Shown in pieces: positions 49,211 to 59,755 of a DNA stretch of 64,000 nt. The position numbers and the translations under genes are program-made. Under the pieces are notes generated by a model, which ran no database searches, was not told where the DNA came from, and worked only from the letters and a program-made list of their open reading frames with translations. Each line of letters begins with the position of its first letter. The first letter of the stretch is position 1. This stretch comes from Ephydatia muelleri (lineage: Eukaryota; Porifera; Demospongiae; Spongillida; Spongillidae), in assembly GCA_013339895.1 (NCBI GenBank), contig JABACO010000049.1, positions 1-64,000 of the forward strand. The letters are read 5' to 3'.

Positions 49211-50195
49211 TTACTGATTATGATGCTGTTTATTATACTCCCATGTTGCAGATTTTGCTTTATTTAGTACTTCTTTAGTTGGTTCATATTGATGACATTC
49301 TTGCTTGGTAGCCAATTTGACCGTCAAAATGCTGGACAATGTTCCCTTTGGATCCAAATTTGGCCTAAAACATGTTTTGTTCTTTCTCACCATCGAGAAT
49401 ATGCGTTCTTCCTGGGCATTAGAGTGTGGAATAACTAGAACAACTTTGGCGATCTTGCTGAGTCGATTGAAACGTGGATTTCCATCTGGTGCCTTTAGAC
49501 TGGACAGATGATGCCAAACAATGTCCATTCTATGGTATGTGGTGTGTTCATCTTCATCAGTGACTGCCTTATTCCACACATCTGATGGTATTGCATCGTG
49601 CATGAGTAGTTGATAGTCTGTGAACTCTTCCTGAAGCAATTCCAGTTCTCTTGCAGGTGTAAATGGCAGCAATTCTCCAAACCTTACAATTGAATTAGTG
49701 TATGTTAGTTAAATAATGCACTGCAATTGTATAGTTAAGGCCTGCATGTACCTTTGGACAAAGTATTCCACCTGTGAAAATGTGGCATCATCTTTTGTGT
49801 CATAATTCACAAATGTGGCATTGATTAGCATTGGATCATTTATGGGTAAGTTCTTTAGAGCATAATTCATAGCTGTGGTATAGAATGCTCGCACACTGTT
49901 GTAAAAGCATTTCATATCTCGTGTACTGATGTCTCCATCCTCCAGTCGCTTGTTTAGAGCACTCCTTGTAGTAATTCCAATGAAGATATTATGGTCTTAA
50001 ATGTAATGTATGTGAAGGAAAAGTACATTCAAAAGTTTGTCATTGTAAAAATAAAAGCATACCTGGAAGTTGGTCTCTTTCATCAGTGTACTTTAACGCA
50101 GAATAGTCTGAAACTGATTTGATGTTACGCACAAGAACAAACTTACTTGCCAGTTTGGTTAAAAATGATTGAATCTGACAGTGGAGGACATAGTG
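49211..50195 (-). pseudogene. Spliced hAT transposase C-terminal fragment
   Basis: Three minus-strand exons with clean borders: about 50195-50063, 49995-49752 and 49682-49211. The protein runs QSFLTKLASKFVLVRN, then the segment FIGITTRSALNKRLEDGDIS, then FGELLPFTPARELELL. The last exon holds the hAT dimerisation motif IPHSNAQEERIFSMVRKNKT. Introns are short (about 67-70 bp). The upstream DDE region is not found, so the gene is 5' truncated. Confidence 0.7.
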
Positions 50196-50291
50196 TCATA
50201 GTCGACGTACTCAGCGTCACTTCTAACTTATAGTTTTACAAACAATGCTAACAAACGTGTTCCGTGCAAACCTGATGCGGCCGTGGTTCAA

Positions 50292-50903
50292 TTACACTCC
50301 AATAAAAAATTCATCGTGGCAATGAGACCCCAGGAGCCGTTCCATTCTCATGTTCTCAGTGGAGACTGAGAAGCTCACAGAACTGTCCATTGGAGACTGC
50401 TCGCGTTTTGTGGATGGTTTCTCATCTGGCAAATCCAGCTGTGAGGTAGAGGGATGGTAAGACAAAGACACCATGTTAGATACCTGTGTTTTATTAGAGT
50501 CTGGCACGGTTAGAGGATTTGGTCTATCTGCATAAGTTTGAGTGCATTTTTCATTTTGTTTAACGTTTGTTATTTCTGACCAAGAGGCAGTACATTTATA
50601 TGTTTGGTTTGGGGCGAGTATATATTCAGACGGTGACATGAATACTTCAGGTAGGTCTATACAATGTACCCAGTTAGCTTGACACGCCTTGTTTGTGGCT
50701 GTGTCTTTGCTGATTAGGACGCTAGGGTGTTCAGGGATTCTGGGACGGGACCATTTAATCCTTTTCAGTCCTATTACAACGTCATACTCGCTAAAAAGAT
50801 GTGACTGCCACGTGGCGTTATCCGTGGTGTCTACAGATTTAGTGCCGATACTCATTTTTTGTCTGTAGTAAAGGTTTAAGGTATTCTTTTTAAACATGTA
50901 CAC
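50292..50903 (-). CDS. Unrecognised 203-residue ORF
   Basis: A continuous minus-strand frame, with a better start perhaps at the internal ATG at 50855 (MSIGTKSVDTTDNATW). Composition is that of a real protein: tryptophans, prolines and a Ser/Thr-rich C-terminal half with PSTSQLDLPDEKPSTKREQS. I recognise no domain. It sits upstream of the hAT fragment on the same strand and may be an additional exon of it. Confidence 0.4.
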   Translation of the reverse strand: MYMFKKNTLNLYYRQKMSIGTKSVDTTDNATWQSHLFSEYDVVIGLKRIKWSRPRIPEHPSVLISKDTATNKACQANWVHCIDLPEVFMSPSEYILAPNQTYKCTASWSEITNVKQNEKCTQTYADRPNPLTVPDSNKTQVSNMVSLSYHPSTSQLDLPDEKPSTKREQSPMDSSVSFSVSTENMRMERLLGSHCHDEFFIGV

Positions 50904-51069
50904 AAATTTGGAGTAGCGTTGCGGTTCTTTCTTTGACTATGCGGTATAATTTGATAGATGGTCCACAGAATTCATGCACATTACACAAACGAATAACCTG
51001 CAACATTGTCTTCATTTTCCACCGCTCTCACAAATCTCTAGTCCATATCATAATTCTTTATACTCTCCC

Positions 51070-51120
51070 GAGAAGCACGACCAGTTTCGGAAACTGTTTG
51101 GGTTTCTTCTTCAGGTGACT
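51070..51120 (-). ncRNA. Hammerhead-ribozyme-like core (degenerate)
   Basis: On the minus strand the order is CTGAAGA, then a GAAAC/GTTTC hairpin with a 7-base loop, then GAAA, then a 2-bp stem III with a TG loop, then GTC. CAC and GTG can pair as a short stem I on the outside. This matches the layout of minimal hammerheads reported in Penelope-like elements. Stem I is weak and one flanking pair of stem II mismatches, so activity is doubtful. Confidence 0.45.
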
Positions 51121-51176
51121 AGAAAATGGCAATATTTGAGCAAGTTTCACGTTTAAGTCCTTTGTTTCTGGTTAAT

Positions 51177-51847
51177 TCACGTGATCATCATGATGACGTC
51201 ACTCCCGGATCCGCTGGTCCCGAAACCCGTTTGAAGGATGTTGTTTGGGTAGTCTGCTGTGACTCTGCAGTGTTGGTAGTTGTCAAATGGTTGGCTGCCT
51301 TGTGGTACGTTTCTTGGTGTCTGGTTTTTTAGTTTTGCTGAGACTAGCATGTTGCTCAGTGACCGGTTCTTTTTTAATGCAATACGGGGGGGCATCGGAT
51401 AGAGCTTGTTTAGAAATGGATTCTTTTGGACATCAATCCAGATCAAGTTTAGCTCCGTTCGAAATTGGGATACATGAGTATTGTAGGTTAGGGCCATTGT
51501 CGGTGTATCTGTTTGCTTTTGTGTATGATTGTGAGTCTATCTTTCTATCGTACACGTCTGATCAACGGTTTAATGATTTTTTCATCGTATCCCCTCGATA
51601 TGAGAGCATTTTGGACTTTGTGGATCTGTTGAAGGAAGTTTACTTTGTCCGTGTTTGTCCTGAGAGCTCTGTATGATTCTCCCAGTGCTGTACTCTTTCC
51701 AACGCCACCGGGGTGGAATAATGGGTCTTTGTATATGGTCATGTCCAAGAAGTTTATTTCGGTCTCTGAGCATTCACTGGTAAATTTGATCGTTGGGTGC
51801 AGTTTGTTGCACTGTTGAACAAAGTGTTCAAAGTCCATTTGGGGACC
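51177..51847 (-). pseudogene. Penelope-like RT, C-terminal part
   Basis: Starts exactly at the Ginger insertion point with PQMDFEHFVQQCNKLHPTIK, followed by INFLDMTIYKDP. It changes frame near 51500-51545. The later ORF (51177-51497) has PPRIALKKNRSLSNMLVSAKL, typical of the region after the RT core in these elements. Stops and shifts show decay. Confidence 0.8.
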
Positions 51848-52322
51848 TGTCACGCAAAAATTGATCCGGGTAAAAATTGATCCGGCCGGATCACTTTTAG
51901 TTGCAATTATTGATCCAGCCGGATCACTTTTGGCTGCAAAAAGTGATCCGCCTCTGCAAAAAGTGATCCGGGTACAAATTCTCGTCGATTCAAGTTTGTT
52001 TTGATAATTATATATATACAAATCTTAGCAATATGCTGATCGACCGGGCTCCATTTCACCAGTTGTTGTTCACTTCTGTATAGGGACAAATCCATTGCGT
52101 ATATCGATCCTGACGGATAACGGCACGCATGCATGCATGCATGCATGCATGAAAAAAACATCCCTTTTCTGCCAATACATGAACACAAGACAGCTAGGAC
52201 CCTGTACATTTAGTGCATGCGTGGCCCGCTACTGCCAAAACTGATCCAGACCTGGTAATTTACGTATGAACATATAAGGTACGCCCAGATCACTTTTTGC
52301 AGCCAAAGCGGATCCGGGTAAT
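51848..52322 (+). repeat. Left TIR of the Ginger element
   Basis: About 475 bp, matching the right TIR inverted. It contains many copies of a TGATCCGG / CCGGATCA word next to TTTTTGC(A), and further copies continue to about 52440 beyond the TIR. Confidence 0.93.
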
Positions 52323-52775
52323 ATATACGTATGAATGTACGTATAAGGTACGCCCGGATCACCTTTTGCAGCCAAAACTGATCCGGGTAATAAATACCAT
52401 GAGTGTGTGTATTATACATGCCCGGATCATTTTTTACTCATCCCATATATATATATATATATAGTGGATAATTAAATTTAAGCATACTATTATAATGCTA
52501 CCAAAGCATAATATTTTGGTTCATATACACACTTATTATTATATTTTTATATTTCCTCCAGCCTTAATTATTATACACATCTTTTGTGGTTATTGATCAT
52601 TATAACCGCAAAAGGCACTGATTACACCTTATAATTATGCATGTATGCCCTTCAGAAGTGTGTGCATATATAATCATAAATACTTATTTTAGAATTTGCT
52701 GTCAAATAATATCTCAGTCAATAATGGACCTACATGTGATACATTTATTGAAACCGCAACAATTATGCATGAAAA

Positions 52776-53270
52776 TCATAGCTTCTTAACAGTTTCAAAG
52801 TGGTTGCTGATATTGGTATTATAAATGGACTCGTTCTGATGTCTGTCATTAGTAGTAACCTCTATAGGTGAATGCTTTAGCCATTTGTAGGTTGCTCCTG
52901 ATAGTGCAAAAACATATATTGCTGTTCTGAGCAAAGATGCTGCTGCAATTATTTCAAATTCTGTGGCCCATGTGCCGAGTGATTGCATATTTGTACGTTT
53001 CATGTATTGCTCTACTGACTCGTTTCGAGCCAAAAAGCAGGCCAGCTTGGGAGAAGATGCATTATGTATCATGTAGGATGTAATAAGGAGGCGGAATTCT
53101 TGGTGGTCCTGTTGGGATCCTGTTACAGCCAGGGCAATTGACCGAAAAAAACAATTTCCATCACCCTTGACCCTTTTAGTTACTGCTGGAGCTTGAGAGA
53201 CCTTCATAGACGATGGATCACTATGATGAGAATGTTTGCCAACAACTAATTTGATTCCTAACGTATGACA
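52776..53270 (-). pseudogene. OTU-like cysteine protease domain of the Ginger gene
   Basis: The open part 52776-53207 shows VKGDGNCFFRSIALAVTGS, with the Asp-Gly-Asn-Cys catalytic box of OTU deubiquitinases. The domain then runs to a C-terminal ESIYNTN.SNHFETV with the expected histidine. Upstream it is in frame with 53271-53582 across one TGA (53271-53273), so it was probably the C-terminal domain of a single protein. OTU proteases remove ubiquitin; in a transposon the role is unknown. Confidence 0.82.
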
Positions 53271-54621
53271 TCACTCCTCTTGCCAATCACTACATACCGG
53301 TAGGTAGCTTATATTCTCCATTTCTTCCCCTTTCAAAATTTCCAAACATGAAGCAGTGGAGGTTTGATCTAAAAGCTGTTCTCTAAAACATTGTAGAGTG
53401 TTCTTATTGACAGACTTATCAGTAAAGAATTTTCTTGCATCTAGGACCCACTGGCAATAGTCATCCAGATTTAATGGTGACATAAGGTAGTAAGTGTTCT
53501 CAAGTACCTGAAGTGACTTCACTGAGACATTGCTTTCCCTGATCCAAATATTGAGTAGATCAATTGATCTCACCATTCTCAATGCATCATCCAGGTATAA
53601 GAAGACTTTTCTTTTGAAAACGTCAAACTCATCATTTAGGTCTTGTTACTATAACAAAATCTCCTCCATACACCTCTCTTAGTGGTGCTTCTCCATAGTA
53701 CAAACGGTAGTCTATCCACAGAGCAACATCAATATCTTTGCTTAGAGCATATTCTCTTTGCTCTAAATGTAAGGATATGTCCTGCAGAATGGAAAAATAA
53801 AATCTTAACATATGCATTGATTTATAAGTATAATAGTCACTTACATCAAATTCGTCACCATCTTCATCTCCCTTGTAGTGCAATGCACAGGCTCCTGAGC
53901 GCCACAAACGAAGCAAGTGTGAGCAGTTGATTTGTTTGCTAAGCACTTCAAAATCTACATTTTCATAATCATCATTTAATGGTTGCTCATTATGTTCATC
54001 TGCTTTTTCTTCTTCCATATTTTTCTCCATACCGTCTTCTTTTGGTTTCTGGTATGGTTTCAAATATGCTCCACTAACCCTTTCAACAATTTCAGCAGCA
54101 TTGCTGGCTAATTGAAGACAATACATCCCCTTGCCATGACACTTGATAATAATGTATGGGCCTACAAAAGGTGTGTCCAGCTTGCCTCCAGCTCGCTTTC
54201 CTCTTCTGAAGTCTTTCTTTATCACCATTTCTCCAACTTCAAATGAATGCTTACTTGCATGCTTCTTATCATATGCGTGCTTCTGCCTTATCTGTGCTTG
54301 CTGTATACTTTGCTTCACAGACTCAAGTACTTTTAGACGCTGCTCACTCATAACATCAACAACTTCAGCAATTGCTGGCTCTTCTTGGTTCATTAACATC
54401 ATATCTGGTTCCTTTTCATCAATGTTGATATCAATAGGAAGAATTGCTTTTCGACCAAACATCACTTCAAATGGAGAAAAGTTTGTCGACTCATGAACAG
54501 AAGTATTGTATGCGTATACACAAGTGTCTAAGTACTCATCCCATATTTCCTTTTTGTCTTGTACAAACTTCACTATCATGTTCTGTAGGGTCTGGTTAAA
54601 TCGTTCGTCAAGACCATTTGC
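53271..54621 (-). pseudogene. Ginger transposase: last core exon to GPY/F and linker
   Basis: Exon 5 starts at 54621 after a TTTACAG acceptor. It begins with ANGLDERFNQTL (the third catalytic residue), then YNTSVHESTNFSPFEVMFGR and RAGGKLDTPFVGPYIIIKC, the GPY/F domain. An acidic linker follows. A 63-bp intron at 53782-53844 has good splice sites but is also open in frame, so either form could be translated. The frame breaks near 53630 and continues in another frame to 53271 (RMVRSIDLLNIWIRES). The extension between GPY/F and OTU is not recognised. Confidence 0.85.
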
Positions 54622-54786
54622 CTGTAAAATCATAAGACACAATCAATACATTAATAAATTACTGAGGGGAAAAAAACATGATATTCCTTATGCTTGTTGT
54701 GCAATTAAAGCTTAGCTAGAGGATAAAAAGTTATTATACTTGATTTCAATATGGGGTATACATGAATTTATCATATTGTAACAAAC

Positions 54787-55722
54787 CTGAGGATGATATG
54801 GTGTAGTAAATATCCGTTTAATTCCCAGTGCTTCTGCCAAGTGAGTGTCAAGCTGATTTTTGAACTCTGTCCCATTGTCAGTTGTTAGCACTCTTGGAAT
54901 TCCCATTCTCATAAATATCTGTATACATTTGAGAAAAAAACGGTCAAGCATTACCTATAAACTTGGATAACTATATGACCTTGAATAGAATCCTTGATAC
55001 ACTTTTGGCACACTTATCCGGAAGTGGTACAGCTTCAACAAACTTTGAAAAATAGTCACTAAGTGTTAAAATTACCCTCTTTAGAAATAGGGCATAATGG
55101 TCCTATAAAATCAACACCAACATGAAACCAAGGAGCCTTCACTGGTATAGGATTAAGCTGTGGTGTTTCCTTTATTAATGTTCGGTTGACCCGTTGACAA
55201 GAATCACATGAATGTATCTAAAAGTATAAAAATGAATTATAGCAATTGGATATGAGTTACCATGCATGTACGTGTAATTACCATTTCCTGGACGTCTTTA
55301 ACAATCCCACGCCACATGTAACGTTCACTGATTCGTTTAATCGTTCTCCTTTCCCCCATGTGTCCCGCAGTAGGGTCAAGATGGCACGCTGCAAGAATTT
55401 GTAGTTGTTCTGCGCGAGTCCTGACACATCGCACCTCAGTAATCTATGCAATATGTTAACGCACAAGCGATGTGATTGCTAGTATGTATTGGATACGCAT
55501 GCAGGCACATGTACAGACCTTTCCTTTCACGATCTTCTTGAAATACATCACTCCATCACGGACAAAAAACTTCCTAGCTTTATTTCTGATCACTCGCTTT
55601 TGAACTTCACTACACTGACTAGGATACTTATGCTCAGTTAGATACAGAAAGGTATCGTCGATCAAACTTGATTCATTCACACTTGCCGAGCTGTTCAGTT
55701 CATCCATTCTCACGTCAAACAA
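54787..55722 (-). pseudogene. Ginger transposase: exons 1-4 (H2C2 and DDE core)
   Basis: Exon 1 (55519-55722) starts MFDVRMDELN; a second ATG follows five codons later. Exon 2 (55282-55443) carries the zinc-binding His pair in HLDPTAGHMG. Exon 3 (54980-55217) has the Cys pair (CDSCQ) and the first Asp in FHVGVDFIGPL, then a single-base frameshift at about 55070. Exon 4 (54787-54954) has the second Asp in LTTDNGTEFKNQ and ends HPQ. All four introns have GT..AG ends. The layout is zinc domain, then integrase core, as in Ginger and KRBA2-type proteins. Confidence 0.88.
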
Positions 55723-55867
55723 CCACGTAGTTGCGATAACTAACCTAATTAAGCAAAATTCTGTACAATTTGCGAGTCAGATTAAAAAGTATGTTTTTGC
55801 TGAAGTTGTCCTGAATATGTTGTTGATCCAGGCATACTTTATGCTTAGCTTTTGCATATGCATGCAT

Positions 55868-56325
55868 ATTACCCGTGGATCCGCTTTGGCTGCAAAAAGT
55901 GATCCGGGCGTACCTTATATGTTCATACGTAAATTACCAGGTCTGGATCAGTTTTGGCAGTAGCGGGCCACGCATGCACTAAATGTACAGGGCCCTAGCT
56001 GTCTTGTGTTCATGTATTGGCAGAAAAGGGATGTTTTTTCATGCATGCATGCATGCGTGCCGTTATCCGTCAGGATCGATATACGCAATGGATACAGAAG
56101 TGAACAACAACTGGTGAAATGGAGCCCGGTCGATCAGCATATTGCTAAGATTTGTATATATATAATTATCAAAACAAACTTGAATCGACGAGAATTTGTA
56201 CCCGGATCACTTTTTGCAGAGGCGGATCACTTTTTGCAGCCAAAAGTGATCCGGCCGGATCAATAATTGCAACTAAAAGTGATCCGGCCGGATCAATTTT
56301 TACCCGGATCAATTTTTGCGTGACA
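55868..56325 (+). repeat. Right TIR of the Ginger element
   Basis: Inverse of 51848-52322, about 458 bp. Differences from the left TIR seen by eye are few, mainly in the length of the GCAT repeat. Confidence 0.93.
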
Positions 56326-56329
56326 GACC

Positions 56330-57377
56330 CTGCCAAACCATAAAGATATCATCTATGTAGCGAACCCATACTTTGATTTTTTTCTGCATCGGGCTCTATG
56401 AGTTTCTTCTCAAGTTCTCCCATAAAGATTCCACTGTATGAGGGGGCCATTATGTTACCCATTGGGACCCCTCGAATCTGAATGTAGTGTTCTCCGTTAA
56501 ATTCAAATACATTGTTGTGAGTGATCATGTCTAAGAGTTCCTTCATAACTGTCATGTCTGGTATGTCTGTTGCACATTTCATGTTTTCTGAGGCTCTGAT
56601 TGCAGCTCTATTCCCTTCGTCTATGGGGATGTTTGTATACTTGTTTGTCACATCAATGGAACATAGTAGAATGTCTGTTGAGAAAGTCAATGGTTTTTAT
56701 AGAGTGGGTGGAATCACTTATGTATGATGGGAGGAGTTTAACGGCTTGTTTTAGCCAGTAGTCTAGAAACGCGAAGATGTTGAAAGTTACGCTATTGATA
56801 CACGAGCATATGCATGAGGATTCTTGTGTAGTTTGATAAGGAAGTACATTAGGCTGGTTCTGTGGTTTATTGGGGGGAGGCAGAATCTATTATGTGACTT
56901 ACTGTTTTCCTTGAGTTTGTCCAGTTTGATTGTGATTGTTTTCATGTCTGTGATATCTCCAGGTAGTCATGTCTGCTTGTCGTCTAGGTGTTTATGACCT
57001 GCCTCTATATATTTCTCTCTGTCCAGCAAGACTATGGTACTCCCTTTGTCGGATGTGTTGATGATTACATCGTGTTGTTGAGATAGTTTCTTGATTATGC
57101 TCATGCCATCTCTTGGGAGGTTGGTCCGACCTGTAGTTGGATGGATCTGAGAAAGGGTGAGTCGGATTCTATTGATCACGTTTTCTAGGTCGTGGCAGTC
57201 TGTGGGTTTAGGAATGTGTTTTGATTTTAGTCTGAATGGGTTATGTTTGGTCTGTGTATTTCTATGGATGTACCTGAGTCTTAATTTTCTAACAAGTAAA
57301 TAAAAACATTCTGTACGAGAAAGTTGGTGGGATATAGGATCTGCAGGCAATTGGTGGTGTAAAAAGCAAGGAAACAA
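56330..57377 (-). pseudogene. Penelope-like RT, N-terminal part to YIDDI
   Basis: Contains INTSDKGSTIVLLDREKYIE near 57030, then PPINHRTSLMYFLIKLHKNP, RT motif A (LCSIDVTNKYTNIPIDEG), motif B (RGVPMGNIMAPSYSGIFMGELE) and motif C (YIDDIF) at about 56360. At least three frame changes or stops lie between 56690 and 56970, and one lies near 56370. The piece ends a few codons after motif C at the insertion site. Confidence 0.82.
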
Positions 57378-57562
57378 GGTCTTATCAGAAGGGAAAATGT
57401 AATAGTCCTATATTAAGCACATTTCTAGGGCATGTGTTGTTTCTGTGCTAAATATAGGACTATTACATTTTCCCTTCTGATAAGACCTTGTTTCCTTGCT
57501 TTTACACCACCAATTGCCTGCAAATCCTATACCCCACCAACTTTCTCGTAGAGAATGTTTTT
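57302..57562. repeat. Large hairpin at the 5' end of the Penelope-like element
   Basis: Two arms of about 118 bp (57302-57420 and 57445-57562) are near-perfect inverted copies around a 24-bp loop. The left arm is part of the RT reading frame (KTLFPCFLHHQLPADP region), so the arm on the right is an inverted duplicate of coding sequence. Confidence 0.92.
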
Positions 57563-57959
57563 ATTTATTTGTTTCATTGATTTTTTTTGTATGTACATGT
57601 ACAACGGGTTGTGTGACGTCATACAGTATGCGTCAATAAAAAGTTAACGCTACGTACTACGCTACCTTCGCAACGCAATACCTTAATTAGGTAATAAATT
57701 ACGTAGGTAGAAAGTTGCAGTAGATCAGTAGAAAAATGCGTTATCTTATGGCAATGCGTAACACGAAAACATATTGAGAACAAGTTGTCAGGTTGGGCAG
57801 CTGCTAAAGCACGGATACATATCCGCCACACGCATTGCATCAGACAACTGCCACTGTTTGGTTCGTAGCGATGGTGTTTTTGGACTACGTGAAGCAAAGG
57901 ATTTTATTCTATCATCAACAGGGGCGTAAGAGTAGAAACATTAGGAATCTTTTGTTGGG

Positions 57960-59091
57960 GGAAGGGTTGACGTTAGCCATGTAGGTATTTATCGATTTCT
58001 AAAAAGGTTTGAAAAATGTGGAACCTTGGCGCGCCGCCGTGGATCTGGTAGACCTTCAAAGATTACTGATGAGGTGAAGAGGATGGTGGAGGCTCAAATG
58101 CAGCTTGACGATGAAACAACCGCTGTTCTGCTTCGCGCGCTTCTGGCACAAAAAGGTGCGTATTATTTGGATTAATCATCGATGGAGTTATACTAGTTCA
58201 AGTTTTCATTGACATAGGTCATAAACTTTCGCTTCGCACCATTTTGCGAAGCGGAGAAGCCTCGGATGGGTGTTCAGGGGCAGCACTTATTGCCAAATCA
58301 TCAGGTACAAATTTAGCTTCAGGTACGAAAATGTGTTATACCGCCGGTTGTTCAGGGACAGCGCTTATTGCCAAATCATCAGGTACAAATTTAGCTTCAG
58401 GTACGAAAATGTGTTATACCGCCGGTTCGATAGGGAAGGCAACAAGGTCAAACGCTTTGAATGGTGCCAGGAACATCAGCAGGACAACTTCTCCGACGTT
58501 ATATGGACAGATGAGTCTTCTATTCAGTTAGAAACTCACCGAAGGACATGCTGTCGAAAGATTGGGCAACCGCCGAACGCAATGGTTAATACAATTTTAA
58601 CCACTTATTGTTACAGATCTAAACATCTTGTCAAAGTACACGTTTGGGGGGCAATCAGCTTGAAAGGACCAGCTAAACTGTGCATATTTGACGGGATTAT
58701 GGATTCTCCGCTCTATGTTAACATCTTGGAGACGACCTTGCTGCCGTTCCTAGCTCGTAAATTTCCAACCTCGCATCGTTTCATGGCTGATAACGATCCA
58801 AAGCACACATCTAAGTTAGCACAGCAGTTTTTGAACGAGAAGGAGAAGCAAGTCAGCTGGTGGCGGACCCCTGCTGAATCGCCTGACCTCAATCCTATTG
58901 AAAACCTATGGCATGAATTGAAGGAGTATATACGGAGAGAAGTGAAGCCTAAAATCAAGGATGAACTTATTAGAGGGATCAAGGCTTTTTGGCGGACAGT
59001 GACACCATCTGTGTGTGCTAAATACATAGGACACTTAAAAAAAGTAATCCCTAAAGCTATAGAACTGAAGGGTGATGCTACTGGTTATTGA
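57960..59091 (+). pseudogene. Tc1/mariner DD34E transposase
   Basis: An N-terminal helix-turn-helix part is readable near 57970-58150 (IYRFLKRFEKCGTLARRRGSGRPSKI in pieces). It ends at QKG with a GTGCGT donor-like site and resumes after TTGACATAG near 58218, so a short intron of about 64 bp is possible. A frameshift follows near 58255. The open frame 58270-59091 has WTDESSIQLE (first Asp), FMADNDPKHTSKL (second Asp) and PDLNPIENLWHELK (Glu), 34 residues apart. A 78-bp in-frame tandem duplication (26 residues, about 58275-58430) sits before the first Asp. Confidence 0.85.
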
Positions 59092-59300
59092 GTGCTTGAA
59101 TTTCAGTTTGTAAAGCAATTTTATTATTTCTTGTTACCTTCATATACAAGCACATAAATGAAAGAGGGTCCTTATGTAAGAAATGTTTTCATGTAAATAA
59201 GTAAACCTCTAAGCAGCTGTACATCTCACCTACACCTCATCACAACTTCTCACTCACTGATCACACCCGTACCCTGTTTGTGGTTTAGTGCATTAACCCC

Positions 59301-59755
59301 TTATCGGCTCAAGTAATGTATCCCCGCTTTGCACTCTAATTAGTCCACACTGGCACTCCTTATCGGCTCAAGTAATGTATCCCCGCTTTGCACTCTAATT
59401 AGTCCACACTGGCACCCCTTATCGGCTCAAGTAATGTATCCCCGCTTTGCACTCTAATTAGTCCACACTGGCACCCCTTATCGGCTCAAGTAATGTATCC
59501 CCACTTTGCACTCTAATTAGTCCACACTGGCACCCCTTATCGGCTCAAGTAATGTATCCCCGCTTTGCACTCTAATTAGTCACACTGGCACCCCTTATCG
59601 GCTCAAGTAATGTGTCCCCGCTTTGCACTCTAATTAGTCCACACTGGCACCCCTTATCGGCTCAAGTAATGTGCCCCACTTTGCACTCCAATTAGTCCAC
59701 ACTGGCACCCCTTATCGGCTCAAGTAATGTGTCCCTGCTTTGCACTCTAATTAGT
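59301..59755 (+). repeat. 59-bp tandem repeat, about 8 copies
   Basis: Unit begins TTATCGGCTCAAGTAATGTA and includes CTTTGCACTCTAATTAGTCC. Copies are nearly identical and lie between the Tc1 transposase stop and the right inverted repeat. Confidence 0.97.

Larger units (their letters stand above)
51848..56325 (-). mobile_element. Ginger-type DNA transposon with OTU-domain cargo
   Basis: Long inverted repeats (51848-52322 and 55868-56325) begin TGTCACGCAAAAATTGATCC and end with the exact inverse, TGACA. A 4-bp duplication, gacc, lies at 51844-51847 and 56326-56329. One spliced gene on the minus strand encodes an integrase-like transposase with an appended C-terminal region and an OTU-like protease. 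TGT...ACA ends and a 4-bp duplication fit Ginger elements, whose transposases are relatives of gypsy integrases. Confidence 0.92.
51000..57570 (-). mobile_element. Penelope-like retroelement, split by a Ginger transposon
   Basis: Minus-strand reverse transcriptase in two pieces: 56330-57377 (N-terminal part to motif C) and 51177-51847 (thumb and downstream). They join when 51848-56325 plus one copy of the gacc duplication is removed. The 5' side ends in a large hairpin (57302-57562), the 3' side in a hammerhead-like motif near 51075-51117. No GIY-YIG endonuclease domain was seen. Outer limits are approximate. Confidence 0.8.

Noticed and set aside
59301-59755. Regular repeats resembling a CRISPR array
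   Set aside because: Units are contiguous without unique spacers, inside a eukaryotic Tc1 element.
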